Shown: positions 1 to 6,848 of the stretch, one piece after another
Layout: every line of letters starts with the position of its first letter
Position numbering within the stretch: the first letter of the stretch is position 1
Assembly (NCBI RefSeq): GCF_022842375.1
Contig: NZ_JALHPR010000003.1
Coordinates: 1-64,000 of the forward strand
Length of the DNA stretch: 64,000 nt
Source: Elioraea sp.
GTDB lineage: Bacteria; Pseudomonadota; Alphaproteobacteria; Acetobacterales; Acetobacteraceae
Reading direction: 5' to 3'
Program-made: the position numbers and the translations under genes
Notes under the pieces: model-generated
Database searches by the model: none
What the model was told of the DNA's origin: nothing
The model's input: only the letters and a program-made list of their open reading frames with translations

Positions 1-157
1 CGGCGGGGAGCGTGGCGGCAGCGGCGAGGCCGGCGAGCGCGGCACGGCGCGAGAGCCGCGCCGCGATCAGCGCGCCGATGGTCTCGCCCGGTGCCGGGTT
101 GCTGCCGATGTCCTCGATCTCGACCGTTTCGTCGGCCGAATTGTCCTGGTGCGTCAC
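1..157 (-). CDS. PhoX-family phosphatase, N-terminal fragment
   Basis: Only the first 52 codons lie in the window. I start it at a GTG (157-155) because AGGGAGG sits 8 bases upstream. The translated N-terminus has an acidic leader, then a stretch reading SNPAPGETIGALIAARLSRR, then a hydrophobic alanine/leucine run. Proteins of the PhoX (DUF839) alkaline-phosphatase family typically have this layout, with a phrase like 'NPxxGExIAxRxSRR' before a Tat-type hydrophobic core. The export signal would place it in the periplasm, where PhoX enzymes release phosphate from organic esters. The Pho-box-like repeat just upstream fits that role. The catalytic part is outside the window, so the assignment rests on the leader and context only. 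Confidence 0.55.
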   Translation of the reverse strand, partial: MTHQDNSADETVEIEDIGSNPAPGETIGALIAARLSRRAALAGLAAAATLPA

Positions 158-177
158 GACGCGCCTCCCTAGGTGTC

Positions 178-195
178 TTGTCACAAAACTGTCAC
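178..195 (+). promoter_or_regulatory. Pho-box-like direct repeat
   Basis: TTGTCAC-AAAA-CTGTCAC is two 7-base units with 11-base periodicity and an A-rich spacer, very close to the PhoB box consensus (CTGTCAT-N4-CTGTCAT). It lies 21 bases upstream of the PhoX-family start at 157. The repeat reads on the + strand, away from that gene, and the distance leaves little room for a separate -10, so function is inferred. No second pair of units continues the 11-base period on either side. Confidence 0.5.
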
Positions 196-242
196 ACGAC
201 ACCACGGTGGCCACAAGCCCGCAACGAAGATCGAAAGCCCTC

Positions 243-269
243 GGGCGCCGGCCCCTCCTCCGGCCGCCC
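243..269 (-). terminator. GC-rich hairpin after the M20 peptidase
   Basis: GGGCGCCGG (243-251) pairs with CCGGCCGCCC (260-269) with one bulged base. It follows the stop codon of the leftward operon. There is no strong U-tract, so it is a weak terminator candidate. Confidence 0.35.
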
Positions 270-275
270 GGGCCC

Positions 276-1667
276 TCAGACCTTCAGCGACGCCAACGCC
301 TGGTACACCCGCGCCCAGGCCGTCATGCCGCGATCGAAGCTCGCCTCGCGGAAGAACTCGTTCGGCGCGTGATAGTCCTCGTCGCCGGTCGAGAAGCTCA
401 TCGGCACCGTATCGAGACCGAGACGATCCTTGAACACGGCACAAAGCGGCAGCGTGCCGCCGATTCGCGTGCGGAAGCACGGCATGCCGTAGACATCCTC
501 GAGCACCGCCTCGATCACGCCGAGCGCGGGATGATCAGGCGCGATCTCGTAGGCCGCCGCGCCGCCGCCGCCCTGGCGCACCTCGATCGTGGCACCTTCG
601 GGGCACACTGACCGAAGATGCGCCTCGACCGCCGCCTGAACCGTCCGCGGGTCCTGCCCCGGCACGAGGCGGCAGGTGAGCTTGGCGTGCGCCTCGCACG
701 GCAGCACGGTCTTGGACCCCTCGCCCTGGTAGCCGCCCCACATGCCGTTCACCTCGAGCGTCGGGCGAAGCCAGAGTTTCTCGAGAACCGAACGCTGCCG
801 CTCACCCCACACGGCGGTGGCGCCGACGCCCGCAAGCCAGGCGCCCTCGTCGAACGGCACGCCTGCGAGGTCGGCGCGGTCATCGCCCGTCGTCTCGCGC
901 ACGCCCTCGTAGAAGCCCTTCACCGAGACGCGGTCATCGTCCGCGTGCAGCGTGGCGACGACGCGCGCCATCGCCGTCAACGGGTTCAGGATCGCGCCGC
1001 CGAAGCTGCCCGAATGCATGTCCTTCGCCGCGGTGCGCAGCGTAAACTCGAGCTTGCAGATGCCGCGATTGCCGACCGACACGTCCGGCCTGTCGGGGAA
1101 CATCATCCCGCCATCGGCGGAGAGGCAGAGATCGGCCGATAGCATCGGCCCGTGCCGGTCGAGGATGGCGCCGAGCGTCGGCGAGCCGACCTCCTCCTCG
1201 CCCTCGTAGAACACCTTCACGTTGCAGGGCAGGCGCCCTTGCGTCGCGATCCACGCCTCGATCGTGGCGAGCGAGATGAACAGCGTCGCCTTGTCGTCCG
1301 ACGCGCCGCGGGCATAGAGGCGGCCGTCACGCAGCGTCGGCTCGAAGGCGGGCGTGGTCCAGAGCTCAAGCGGCTCGGGCGGCTGCACGTCGAAATGCGC
1401 GTAGACCAGGATGGTGGGCGCACCGGGCGCGCCGAGCCATTCGGCATACACCGTCGGGTGGCCGCCTGCCTCGAGCATCTGGATGTTCGACAGCCCCGCC
1501 TTGGCGCAGCGCGCCGCGACCCAGTCGGCCGCCCGCCGCACGTCCGACGCATGGCCGGGCTTTGCGCTGATCGAGGGGATGCGGACGAGGTCCTTGTACT
1601 CCTCCCACAGCCGCTCGCGATTGGCGCGCAGCCAGGCCTCGGGGCTCTCGGTCACGCGCGCATCCAT
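276..1667 (-). CDS. M20 family zinc dipeptidase
   Basis: This 463-residue protein is a cytosolic metallopeptidase of the M20 (ArgE/DapE/CPG2, carnosinase-like) family, which cleaves small peptides or amide bonds with two metal ions. Metal-site motifs are visible in order: H91 and D93 in a YAHFDVQPP segment, D124 in a GASDDK segment, the E157/E158 pair in YEGEEEVGSP, and a C-terminal histidine in DEDYHAPNE. The length is normal for the dipeptidase subgroup. The ATG directly follows the stop codon of the upstream SDR gene (TGA-ATG), so it is the last gene of a four-gene leftward operon with a creatininase-family amidohydrolase, a ketopantoate-reductase-like protein and an SDR. This context suggests catabolism of an amide-containing compound; the substrate is not known. 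Confidence 0.9.
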   Translation of the reverse strand: MDARVTESPEAWLRANRERLWEEYKDLVRIPSISAKPGHASDVRRAADWVAARCAKAGLSNIQMLEAGGHPTVYAEWLGAPGAPTILVYAHFDVQPPEPLELWTTPAFEPTLRDGRLYARGASDDKATLFISLATIEAWIATQGRLPCNVKVFYEGEEEVGSPTLGAILDRHGPMLSADLCLSADGGMMFPDRPDVSVGNRGICKLEFTLRTAAKDMHSGSFGGAILNPLTAMARVVATLHADDDRVSVKGFYEGVRETTGDDRADLAGVPFDEGAWLAGVGATAVWGERQRSVLEKLWLRPTLEVNGMWGGYQGEGSKTVLPCEAHAKLTCRLVPGQDPRTVQAAVEAHLRSVCPEGATIEVRQGGGGAAAYEIAPDHPALGVIEAVLEDVYGMPCFRTRIGGTLPLCAVFKDRLGLDTVPMSFSTGDEDYHAPNEFFREASFDRGMTAWARVYQALASLKV

Positions 1668-2423
1668 TCACTTTCCTCCATCGACGCTGATCGTCTGTCC
1701 GTTGATGTAGCCGGCGTAATCGCTCGCCAGGAACAGCACGGCGTGCGCCATGTCCTCGGGCGTGCCGAGCCTGCGCGACGCGACACCCGCGACGAGCGCG
1801 CGCTGGCCGGCCTCTCCATACGCATCCCATTGCCGCATGGTCGCGGGGTTGGAGAGCACGAAGCCGGGAGCGATGCTGTTGACCGTGATGCCGAACGGTC
1901 CGAGCTCGTGCGCAAGCTGGCGCGTCAGCCCGATCTGCCCCGCCTTCGCGCTTGCATAGGCCTGGATCCCGGTTTTCGACACGCCAAGCCCAGCGCCAGA
2001 CGAGATGTTCACCACCCTGCCACGCCGCCGCGCCTTCATCGCCGGGGCCGCGGCCTGGGTCACCGCGAACGCGGCCGTGAGGTTCACGCGCACGATCGCG
2101 TCCCAGTCCTCGTCGCTGATCTGCTCGATCGGGCGGCCTGGCTGGCCACACACGCCACCGGCATTGTTCACCACCACGTCAAGCGCACCGCCCGACGCCT
2201 TCTCGATCGCCGCCACCCAGGCGCGGACCTCCGCGCGGGCGGTAACGTCTAGCAGCGCGGCCTCGATGCCGTGTGTGCGCGCCGTCACTTGCAACGCGGT
2301 CTCATTGACGTCACAGGCGAACACATGGGCGCCGCGCTCGGCGAAGGCGCGCGCGATCACCCGCCCGATGCCGTGGCCGGCCCCGGTCACCGCAACCGAT
2401 TTCCCATCGAAACGAATATTCAT
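1668..2423 (-). CDS. SDR family NAD(P)-dependent oxidoreductase
   Basis: A classical short-chain dehydrogenase/reductase of 251 residues. The Rossmann glycine motif TGAGHGIG is at residues 13-20, NNAGG at 86-90, the catalytic serine near 141-142 and the YxxxK pair at Y156/K160. Proteins of this class oxidise or reduce alcohols and ketones, and many in such operons act on sugars or hydroxy acids. The start ATG overlaps the stop of the upstream ketopantoate-reductase-like gene by 4 bases (ATGA), and its stop abuts the next start, so the genes are translationally coupled. I cannot tell the substrate from sequence. Confidence 0.88.
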   Translation of the reverse strand: MNIRFDGKSVAVTGAGHGIGRVIARAFAERGAHVFACDVNETALQVTARTHGIEAALLDVTARAEVRAWVAAIEKASGGALDVVVNNAGGVCGQPGRPIEQISDEDWDAIVRVNLTAAFAVTQAAAPAMKARRRGRVVNISSGAGLGVSKTGIQAYASAKAGQIGLTRQLAHELGPFGITVNSIAPGFVLSNPATMRQWDAYGEAGQRALVAGVASRRLGTPEDMAHAVLFLASDYAGYINGQTISVDGGK

Positions 2424-3451
2424 GCCGCGACGAACCCGGCGAGCTCGCTGAGGTTGTCGTCCGTCATCGGGCGGGTGCCATCCTCGATCTCGTGGATCAT
2501 GGCGACGAGGCGGTCGGTCAGCGGCGTCGTAAGCCCGTGCCGCGCGGCGATGCCCGAGATCGGCGCGATCTGCATGTCGACTTCGGTGCGCCGCTTGCGG
2601 ATGGCGAGGTCACGCCAGACGCCGCTATGCGTCTTCGTGCTCGTGCGGTTGTGCGCGACCATGGCATCGACGGAGGCCTGCGCGGCCGCCGCCGTGCCGT
2701 TGCGGCCGAACGCGTCGGGGTCGAAGCCGTTGAAGCCCTCGGCGCGTATGCCCTCGGCATCGGCCACCGCCATCACCTCAGCCCCAAGGCCGCGCCAGAG
2801 CGGGAACAGCGCGGGGTTGGCCAGCGAGCCGGCGATGCTGTCCTGGCCCAGCGCCTGGGCGAACAGCATCGCGCCATAGGCGAGCTTGCCCCAGAGATAG
2901 CCCCAGATGTTGTCGGTCATGATCGCGGCATCGTCGAAATCGAGCATGGTGCGATGCAAGCTCGCCAGCCTGCCGGTGATGCGCCCGTCGAGCTCGCCCA
3001 GCACCACCGCCCCGCGATTGCCGTACATCACCTCGCCAGGGCCCATCCAGTCAGCCCCGAAGTTGACGAAGGCGCCGACGGTGCGCTCGCGCCCGACGAT
3101 GCGCTCGATCACCGTCTCGCACAGGCCGTTCTGCAGGCTCAGCACGTAGCCGTCATCGGCGAGGTGGGGCAGCAGCGCCTGCGTCGCCGCTTCGGTGTGG
3201 TGCGCCTTCACACAAAGGAACACCTTGCGCCAGGTGCCGTTGAGCGCCGATGGCAGGAAAGCGGGCGCGGTGACGCGCAGCTGGTCGACCGGGCCGGTGA
3301 TGGCGAGCCCGCGCGATGGGTCGGCGATCGCGTCGACATGATCCTCGACCACGTCGACGAAGGTCACGTCATGCCCGGCGCGCACCAGGAAGGCGCCGAC
3401 CGTGCCGCCGATCGCACCGGCTCCCCAGATCAGGATCGGATCATCGGGCAT
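2420..3451 (-). CDS. ketopantoate reductase family protein (PanE/ApbA-like)
   Basis: This 343-residue protein opens with a nucleotide-binding GAGAIGG motif (residues 10-16). It has the PanE-type C-terminal helical half, including the conserved lysine region around GYLWGKLAYGAM. True PanE reduces ketopantoate to pantoate with NADPH in CoA synthesis. Many paralogues act on other 2-keto or 2-hydroxy acids. Its place in an operon with an SDR, a creatininase-like hydrolase and an M20 peptidase argues for a catabolic paralogue rather than the biosynthetic enzyme. It is coupled to the downstream SDR by an ATGA overlap and lies 12 bases after the creatininase-like gene. Confidence 0.82.
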   Translation of the reverse strand: MPDDPILIWGAGAIGGTVGAFLVRAGHDVTFVDVVEDHVDAIADPSRGLAITGPVDQLRVTAPAFLPSALNGTWRKVFLCVKAHHTEAATQALLPHLADDGYVLSLQNGLCETVIERIVGRERTVGAFVNFGADWMGPGEVMYGNRGAVVLGELDGRITGRLASLHRTMLDFDDAAIMTDNIWGYLWGKLAYGAMLFAQALGQDSIAGSLANPALFPLWRGLGAEVMAVADAEGIRAEGFNGFDPDAFGRNGTAAAAQASVDAMVAHNRTSTKTHSGVWRDLAIRKRRTEVDMQIAPISGIAARHGLTTPLTDRLVAMIHEIEDGTRPMTDDNLSELAGFVAA

Positions 3452-3463
3452 CGCGGTTTCCCC

Positions 3464-4162
3464 TCACCATCCGCTCTCGATCAGCGCGCGCGTCTCCTCG
3501 ACGGCCACGCGCCAGATCGCCTCCATCTCATCGTCGGGTCGCTGGTAGCGGCCGGCGAAGTTGCCGTCTCCCAGCAGCGCACGGATCCCGGCTGCCGGGC
3601 GGCCGGCAATCGCCGCCGTGTCGATCGGCGGCTTCGCGCCGTCTGGCATCGCGATGCCGGCAAGCCGCGTCCAGGGGAAATTCTCCATCCACGAGCCATG
3701 GCTGCCCACGGGGTCGGCCGCCTGCACGGCTGCCCAGGTGCGGGGTGCGTTCCACCAGTTGTGGAAGCGCACGCGGTGCCCCGCGCGGCCCGCCACCCAT
3801 TCACGCACGAAGGCATCGACGGGGTTGTTCCCGCCATGGCCGTTGACGATGAGGACGCGGCGGAACCCGTGGCCGGCAAGACTGTCGAGGATATCACCCA
3901 CGACAGCGAGCAGCGTGGAGACCTTCAGCGAGACCGAACCGGGATAGGCAAGGAAATAGGGCGCGAGCCCGTAGGGCATGACCGGGAACACGGGAACGCC
4001 GAGCGGCTCCGCCGCTTCCACGGCAACGCGCTCCGCCAGCGTGGCATCGACGGCGAGCGACAGGAACGCATGCTGCTCGGTCGAGCCGATGGGCAGGATG
4101 CAGCGATCATCCGCCGCAAGCCAGGCCTCCACCTGCATCCAGTTCATTCCGGCGATCCGCAC
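3464..4162 (-). CDS. creatininase family protein
   Basis: A 232-residue member of the creatininase/formamide-hydrolase family (also related to MftE), metal-dependent amidohydrolases acting on cyclic amides or formamides. Visible signatures are GSTEQHA (E29, H31), an aspartate at D39, NGHGGNNP in mid protein, and an ADPVGSHGSWMENFPWT segment typical of the bacterial catabolic subgroup. I use the GTG at 4162, giving MRIAGMNWMQVE, because this N-terminus is conserved in the family and GAGGGG precedes it; an in-frame ATG lies 15 bases further in. It is the first gene of the leftward operon and is divergent from the oligopeptide-binding protein, so the 81-base gap at 4163-4243 should hold both promoters. 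Confidence 0.85.
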   Translation of the reverse strand: MRIAGMNWMQVEAWLAADDRCILPIGSTEQHAFLSLAVDATLAERVAVEAAEPLGVPVFPVMPYGLAPYFLAYPGSVSLKVSTLLAVVGDILDSLAGHGFRRVLIVNGHGGNNPVDAFVREWVAGRAGHRVRFHNWWNAPRTWAAVQAADPVGSHGSWMENFPWTRLAGIAMPDGAKPPIDTAAIAGRPAAGIRALLGDGNFAGRYQRPDDEMEAIWRVAVEETRALIESGW

Positions 4163-4243
4163 GCGCCCCTCGTTCCCTGCCCTTCCGCTCGACAGCGCGC
4201 GACGTTACGCTCCCCGGAGGCTCATGCAAGGGGGAGATGAGAG

Positions 4244-5857
4244 ATGCAACGACCAGGATTGGTGACGCGCCTTCGGCTGCTGCGTGGCTTTCTGGCGGCC
4301 ACCGCCGCGCTTGCCCTTCCGCTTGCCGCCGCCCCCGCGGCGGCGCAGGACCTGCGCATCGGCGTGCGCGCGGGGCCCGAAGCGATCGATCCCCACTTCA
4401 TGGCCCTTGGCAACCACGCCGCCGCGCTCAAGAACATCTTCGACCCGCTCGTCTGGGTCGACGCGAACCTCCAGGTCCAGCCTGGCCTGGCACTCTCCTG
4501 GACCGCGATCAACGACACGACGTGGGAGTTCAAGCTTCGCCCCGGCGTCAAGTTCCATGACGGCACCCCCTTCACCGCCGCCGACGTGAAGTTCTCGATC
4601 GAGCGCATCCCAGGTGCGGCGGGGCCCGATGGCGGGCTCGTCATCTACACGCGTTCCATCGTCGGCGTCGACGTGGTCGACGACCTGACCGTGCGCATCC
4701 GCACCAACGTGCCCAACGCGGCCCTGCCGCAGGACATGACGCGGATGTTCATCGTCTCCTCCCGCATCGCGCCGACGGCGAAGGCGGCCGAGTTCAATTC
4801 CGGCCAGGCCGCGATCGGGACGGGGCCGTTCCGCTATGTCTCGTGGAGCCCGCGTGGCGACCTCGTGATGGAACGCGCGGCAGGGCATTGGCGCGGCGAT
4901 GCGCCATGGGCGAAGGTCACCCTCGTCGAGATCAGCAACGATGCCGCGCGCGTCGCGGGGCTCCTCTCCAACCGCGTCGACTTCGTGAACTACGTGCCGG
5001 TCAGCGACATCGCCCGGCTGAAGCGCGAGCGCAACCTCGCAGTGTTCCAGGGCGAGAGCATCTATACCTTCATCCTCTACCCCGACATGCGCGAGGACAT
5101 GACCGCGCCGGCGATGCGCCTGATCACCGACAAGCAGGGCAACCCGCTGCCGCGCAATCCGTTCCGCGACCCGAGGGTACGCGAGGCGCTCTCGCTTGCG
5201 ATCGACCGGGCGGGCATCGTGCAGTCGGTGTTCGAGGGAACCGCGATCGTCGCGAACCAGCTCATGCCGAACTACATGTTCGGCGCCAGCCCGAACCCGC
5301 CGCCGCTCCGCCATGACGTCGCCCGCGCCCGCGCGCTGCTCGCCGAGGCCGGCTACCCGAACGGGTTCCGCTTCCCGCTCTACTGCTCGTCCGACCGCCT
5401 GCCCGGCGATGGCGCCACCTGCACAGCGCTCGGCCAGCTCTATGCCCGCATCGGCCTCGACGTTCAGGTGAACGCGCAGCCCCGCACGGTGTTCTTCCCC
5501 GCCCGCACCCGCGGCGACTATCCGATCACCATGGCAGGCTGGGGAACGCTGACGGGCGAGGCTGGCTACACGCTCTCCTCCTTCGTCCACTGCCGGCGCC
5601 CGGGCGGCCGCTACGGCGCCTTCAACGTGAGCCACTACTGCAACGATGCGCTCGACACGATCATCGCCGAGGCGATGGGTACGCTCGACGACACGAAGCG
5701 TCGCGCGCTGTTCCAGGATGCACACGCCAAGGCGGTGGCCGATGGCGGGCAGATCCCGATCGTGACGCTGCCCACCGTCTGGGCAGGCCGCGCGAACCTG
5801 ACCTGGACGCCGCGCGCCGACGAGGACACCGTCGCCTTCGACATCCGCCCACGCTGA
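4244..5857 (+). CDS. ABC transporter substrate-binding protein, family 5 (oligopeptide/dipeptide type)
   Basis: A 537-residue periplasmic binding protein of the DppA/OppA/NikA class, which captures peptides or similar ligands for an ABC importer. A signal peptide covers about residues 1-34 (basic start, long Ala/Leu core, AAA-QD cleavage). The family hallmark region follows around residues 95-130, reading WEFKLRPGVKFHDGTPF with ADVKFS. GGGGGAG lies just upstream of the ATG. No permease or ATPase is adjacent. An incomplete Dpp/Opp system lacking its own binding protein lies at 11.7-14.6 kb, so this could be its partner (inference). It is divergent from the creatininase operon, whose products could process its cargo. 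Confidence 0.9.
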   Translation: MQRPGLVTRLRLLRGFLAATAALALPLAAAPAAAQDLRIGVRAGPEAIDPHFMALGNHAAALKNIFDPLVWVDANLQVQPGLALSWTAINDTTWEFKLRPGVKFHDGTPFTAADVKFSIERIPGAAGPDGGLVIYTRSIVGVDVVDDLTVRIRTNVPNAALPQDMTRMFIVSSRIAPTAKAAEFNSGQAAIGTGPFRYVSWSPRGDLVMERAAGHWRGDAPWAKVTLVEISNDAARVAGLLSNRVDFVNYVPVSDIARLKRERNLAVFQGESIYTFILYPDMREDMTAPAMRLITDKQGNPLPRNPFRDPRVREALSLAIDRAGIVQSVFEGTAIVANQLMPNYMFGASPNPPPLRHDVARARALLAEAGYPNGFRFPLYCSSDRLPGDGATCTALGQLYARIGLDVQVNAQPRTVFFPARTRGDYPITMAGWGTLTGEAGYTLSSFVHCRRPGGRYGAFNVSHYCNDALDTIIAEAMGTLDDTKRRALFQDAHAKAVADGGQIPIVTLPTVWAGRANLTWTPRADEDTVAFDIRPR

Positions 5858-5897
5858 CCATGCCATTGCCGTGCGCGCCGGGCAACGCCCCGGCGCG

Positions 5898-5908
5898 CCC
5901 CCCCCCCC
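5898..5908 (+). repeat. run of 11 C residues before a membrane-protein gene
   Basis: A homopolymer of 11 cytosines is followed by GG and six more C. It lies between the binding-protein stop (5857) and the DMT gene. The ATG at 5860 is out of frame with the transporter by one base across this tract, so a change in tract length would fuse it in frame. It may be hypervariable or a sequencing error. Confidence 0.5.
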
Positions 5909-5924
5909 GGCCCCCCACGCCGCG

Positions 5925-6806
5925 ATGACAGCCTCGCACGCCTCGCCATTGCTCCGCGCCGCCGGGCTCTCGCTCGCGGCGGCGGTGCTGTTCACGCTCG
6001 AAACCGTGTTCGTGAAGCTGCTCGCCGGCAGCGTGCCGATCAGCACGATCATGCTCGTGCGCAGCGCGGGCCAGTTCTTCTGGATCACCCCTGCACTGCT
6101 CCGCCATGGCACGGCACTCCTGCGCACCAGCCATCCGTGGCTGCACATCGCCCGTGGCGTGCTCAGCCTCGCCTGCTGGGCGCTCTACTACTGGTCGTTC
6201 CAGCGGCTCGACCTCGCGACTGCGACGGTGCTGTCCTTCACCTCGATCATGTTCGTCACCGCCCTTGCCGGCCCGGTGCTGGGCGAGGTGGTGCGCTGGC
6301 GGCGCTGGACCGCGACGATCGTCGGCTTCATCGGCGTGGTCATCGTCGCGCGGCCCTTCGCGGGCACGTTCAATCCCGCCATCCTCGTCGGGCTCGCCTC
6401 GGCCTTCTTCGGGGCCGGCATCGTGTTGACGACGAAACGGCTTTCCACGACTGAGAGCACCGACACGATCATGCTCTATATCGGGCTGATCACCTTCGGC
6501 GGTTCCCTTCCCGTCGCACTGCCCGATCTCGTGGTCCCGCACGCCTGGCAGGCGCTTTGGCTCGGTCTCATGGCGGTGATCGGCCCTGCCGGCATGCATT
6601 TCTGGATCAGCGCCTTCCGGCTGGCGGATGCAACCGTCGTCGCGCCGATCGGCTACACGCGGCTGCTGTTCGCGACCGCCTTCGGCGCGCTCCTGTTCGA
6701 CGAACAGCCCGACAGGTGGACCGGGCTCGGCGCCATCCTCGTCGTCGGCAGCGCGCTCTACATCACCCATCGCGAGGCCGCAGTGGCACGCGCAAAGGCA
6801 ACGTGA
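5925..6806 (+). CDS. DMT (EamA) family transporter
   Basis: A 293-residue inner-membrane protein with about ten hydrophobic segments in two EamA repeats, the drug/metabolite transporter fold that usually exports small metabolites. I choose the ATG at 5925 because it is the first that leads directly into the first membrane helix. A longer reading from the GTG at 5871 would add a proline-rich leader crossing the poly-C tract. No clear ribosome-binding site precedes either start. It probably follows the binding-protein gene in one transcript, and a strong hairpin ends it. Substrate unknown. Confidence 0.85.
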   Translation: MTASHASPLLRAAGLSLAAAVLFTLETVFVKLLAGSVPISTIMLVRSAGQFFWITPALLRHGTALLRTSHPWLHIARGVLSLACWALYYWSFQRLDLATATVLSFTSIMFVTALAGPVLGEVVRWRRWTATIVGFIGVVIVARPFAGTFNPAILVGLASAFFGAGIVLTTKRLSTTESTDTIMLYIGLITFGGSLPVALPDLVVPHAWQALWLGLMAVIGPAGMHFWISAFRLADATVVAPIGYTRLLFATAFGALLFDEQPDRWTGLGAILVVGSALYITHREAAVARAKAT

Positions 6807-6834
6807 GGCGGGCGGAGCATCGCCCGCCCGCCTC
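6805..6834. terminator. 10-bp perfect hairpin between convergent genes
   Basis: GAGGCGGGCG (6805-6814) pairs perfectly with CGCCCGCCTC (6825-6834) around a 10-base loop. It overlaps the DMT stop codon and sits 15 bases from the stop of the convergent RTX gene. There is no U-tract; it may serve both directions. Confidence 0.5.
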
Positions 6835-6848
6835 GCAGCCGCGCCACG

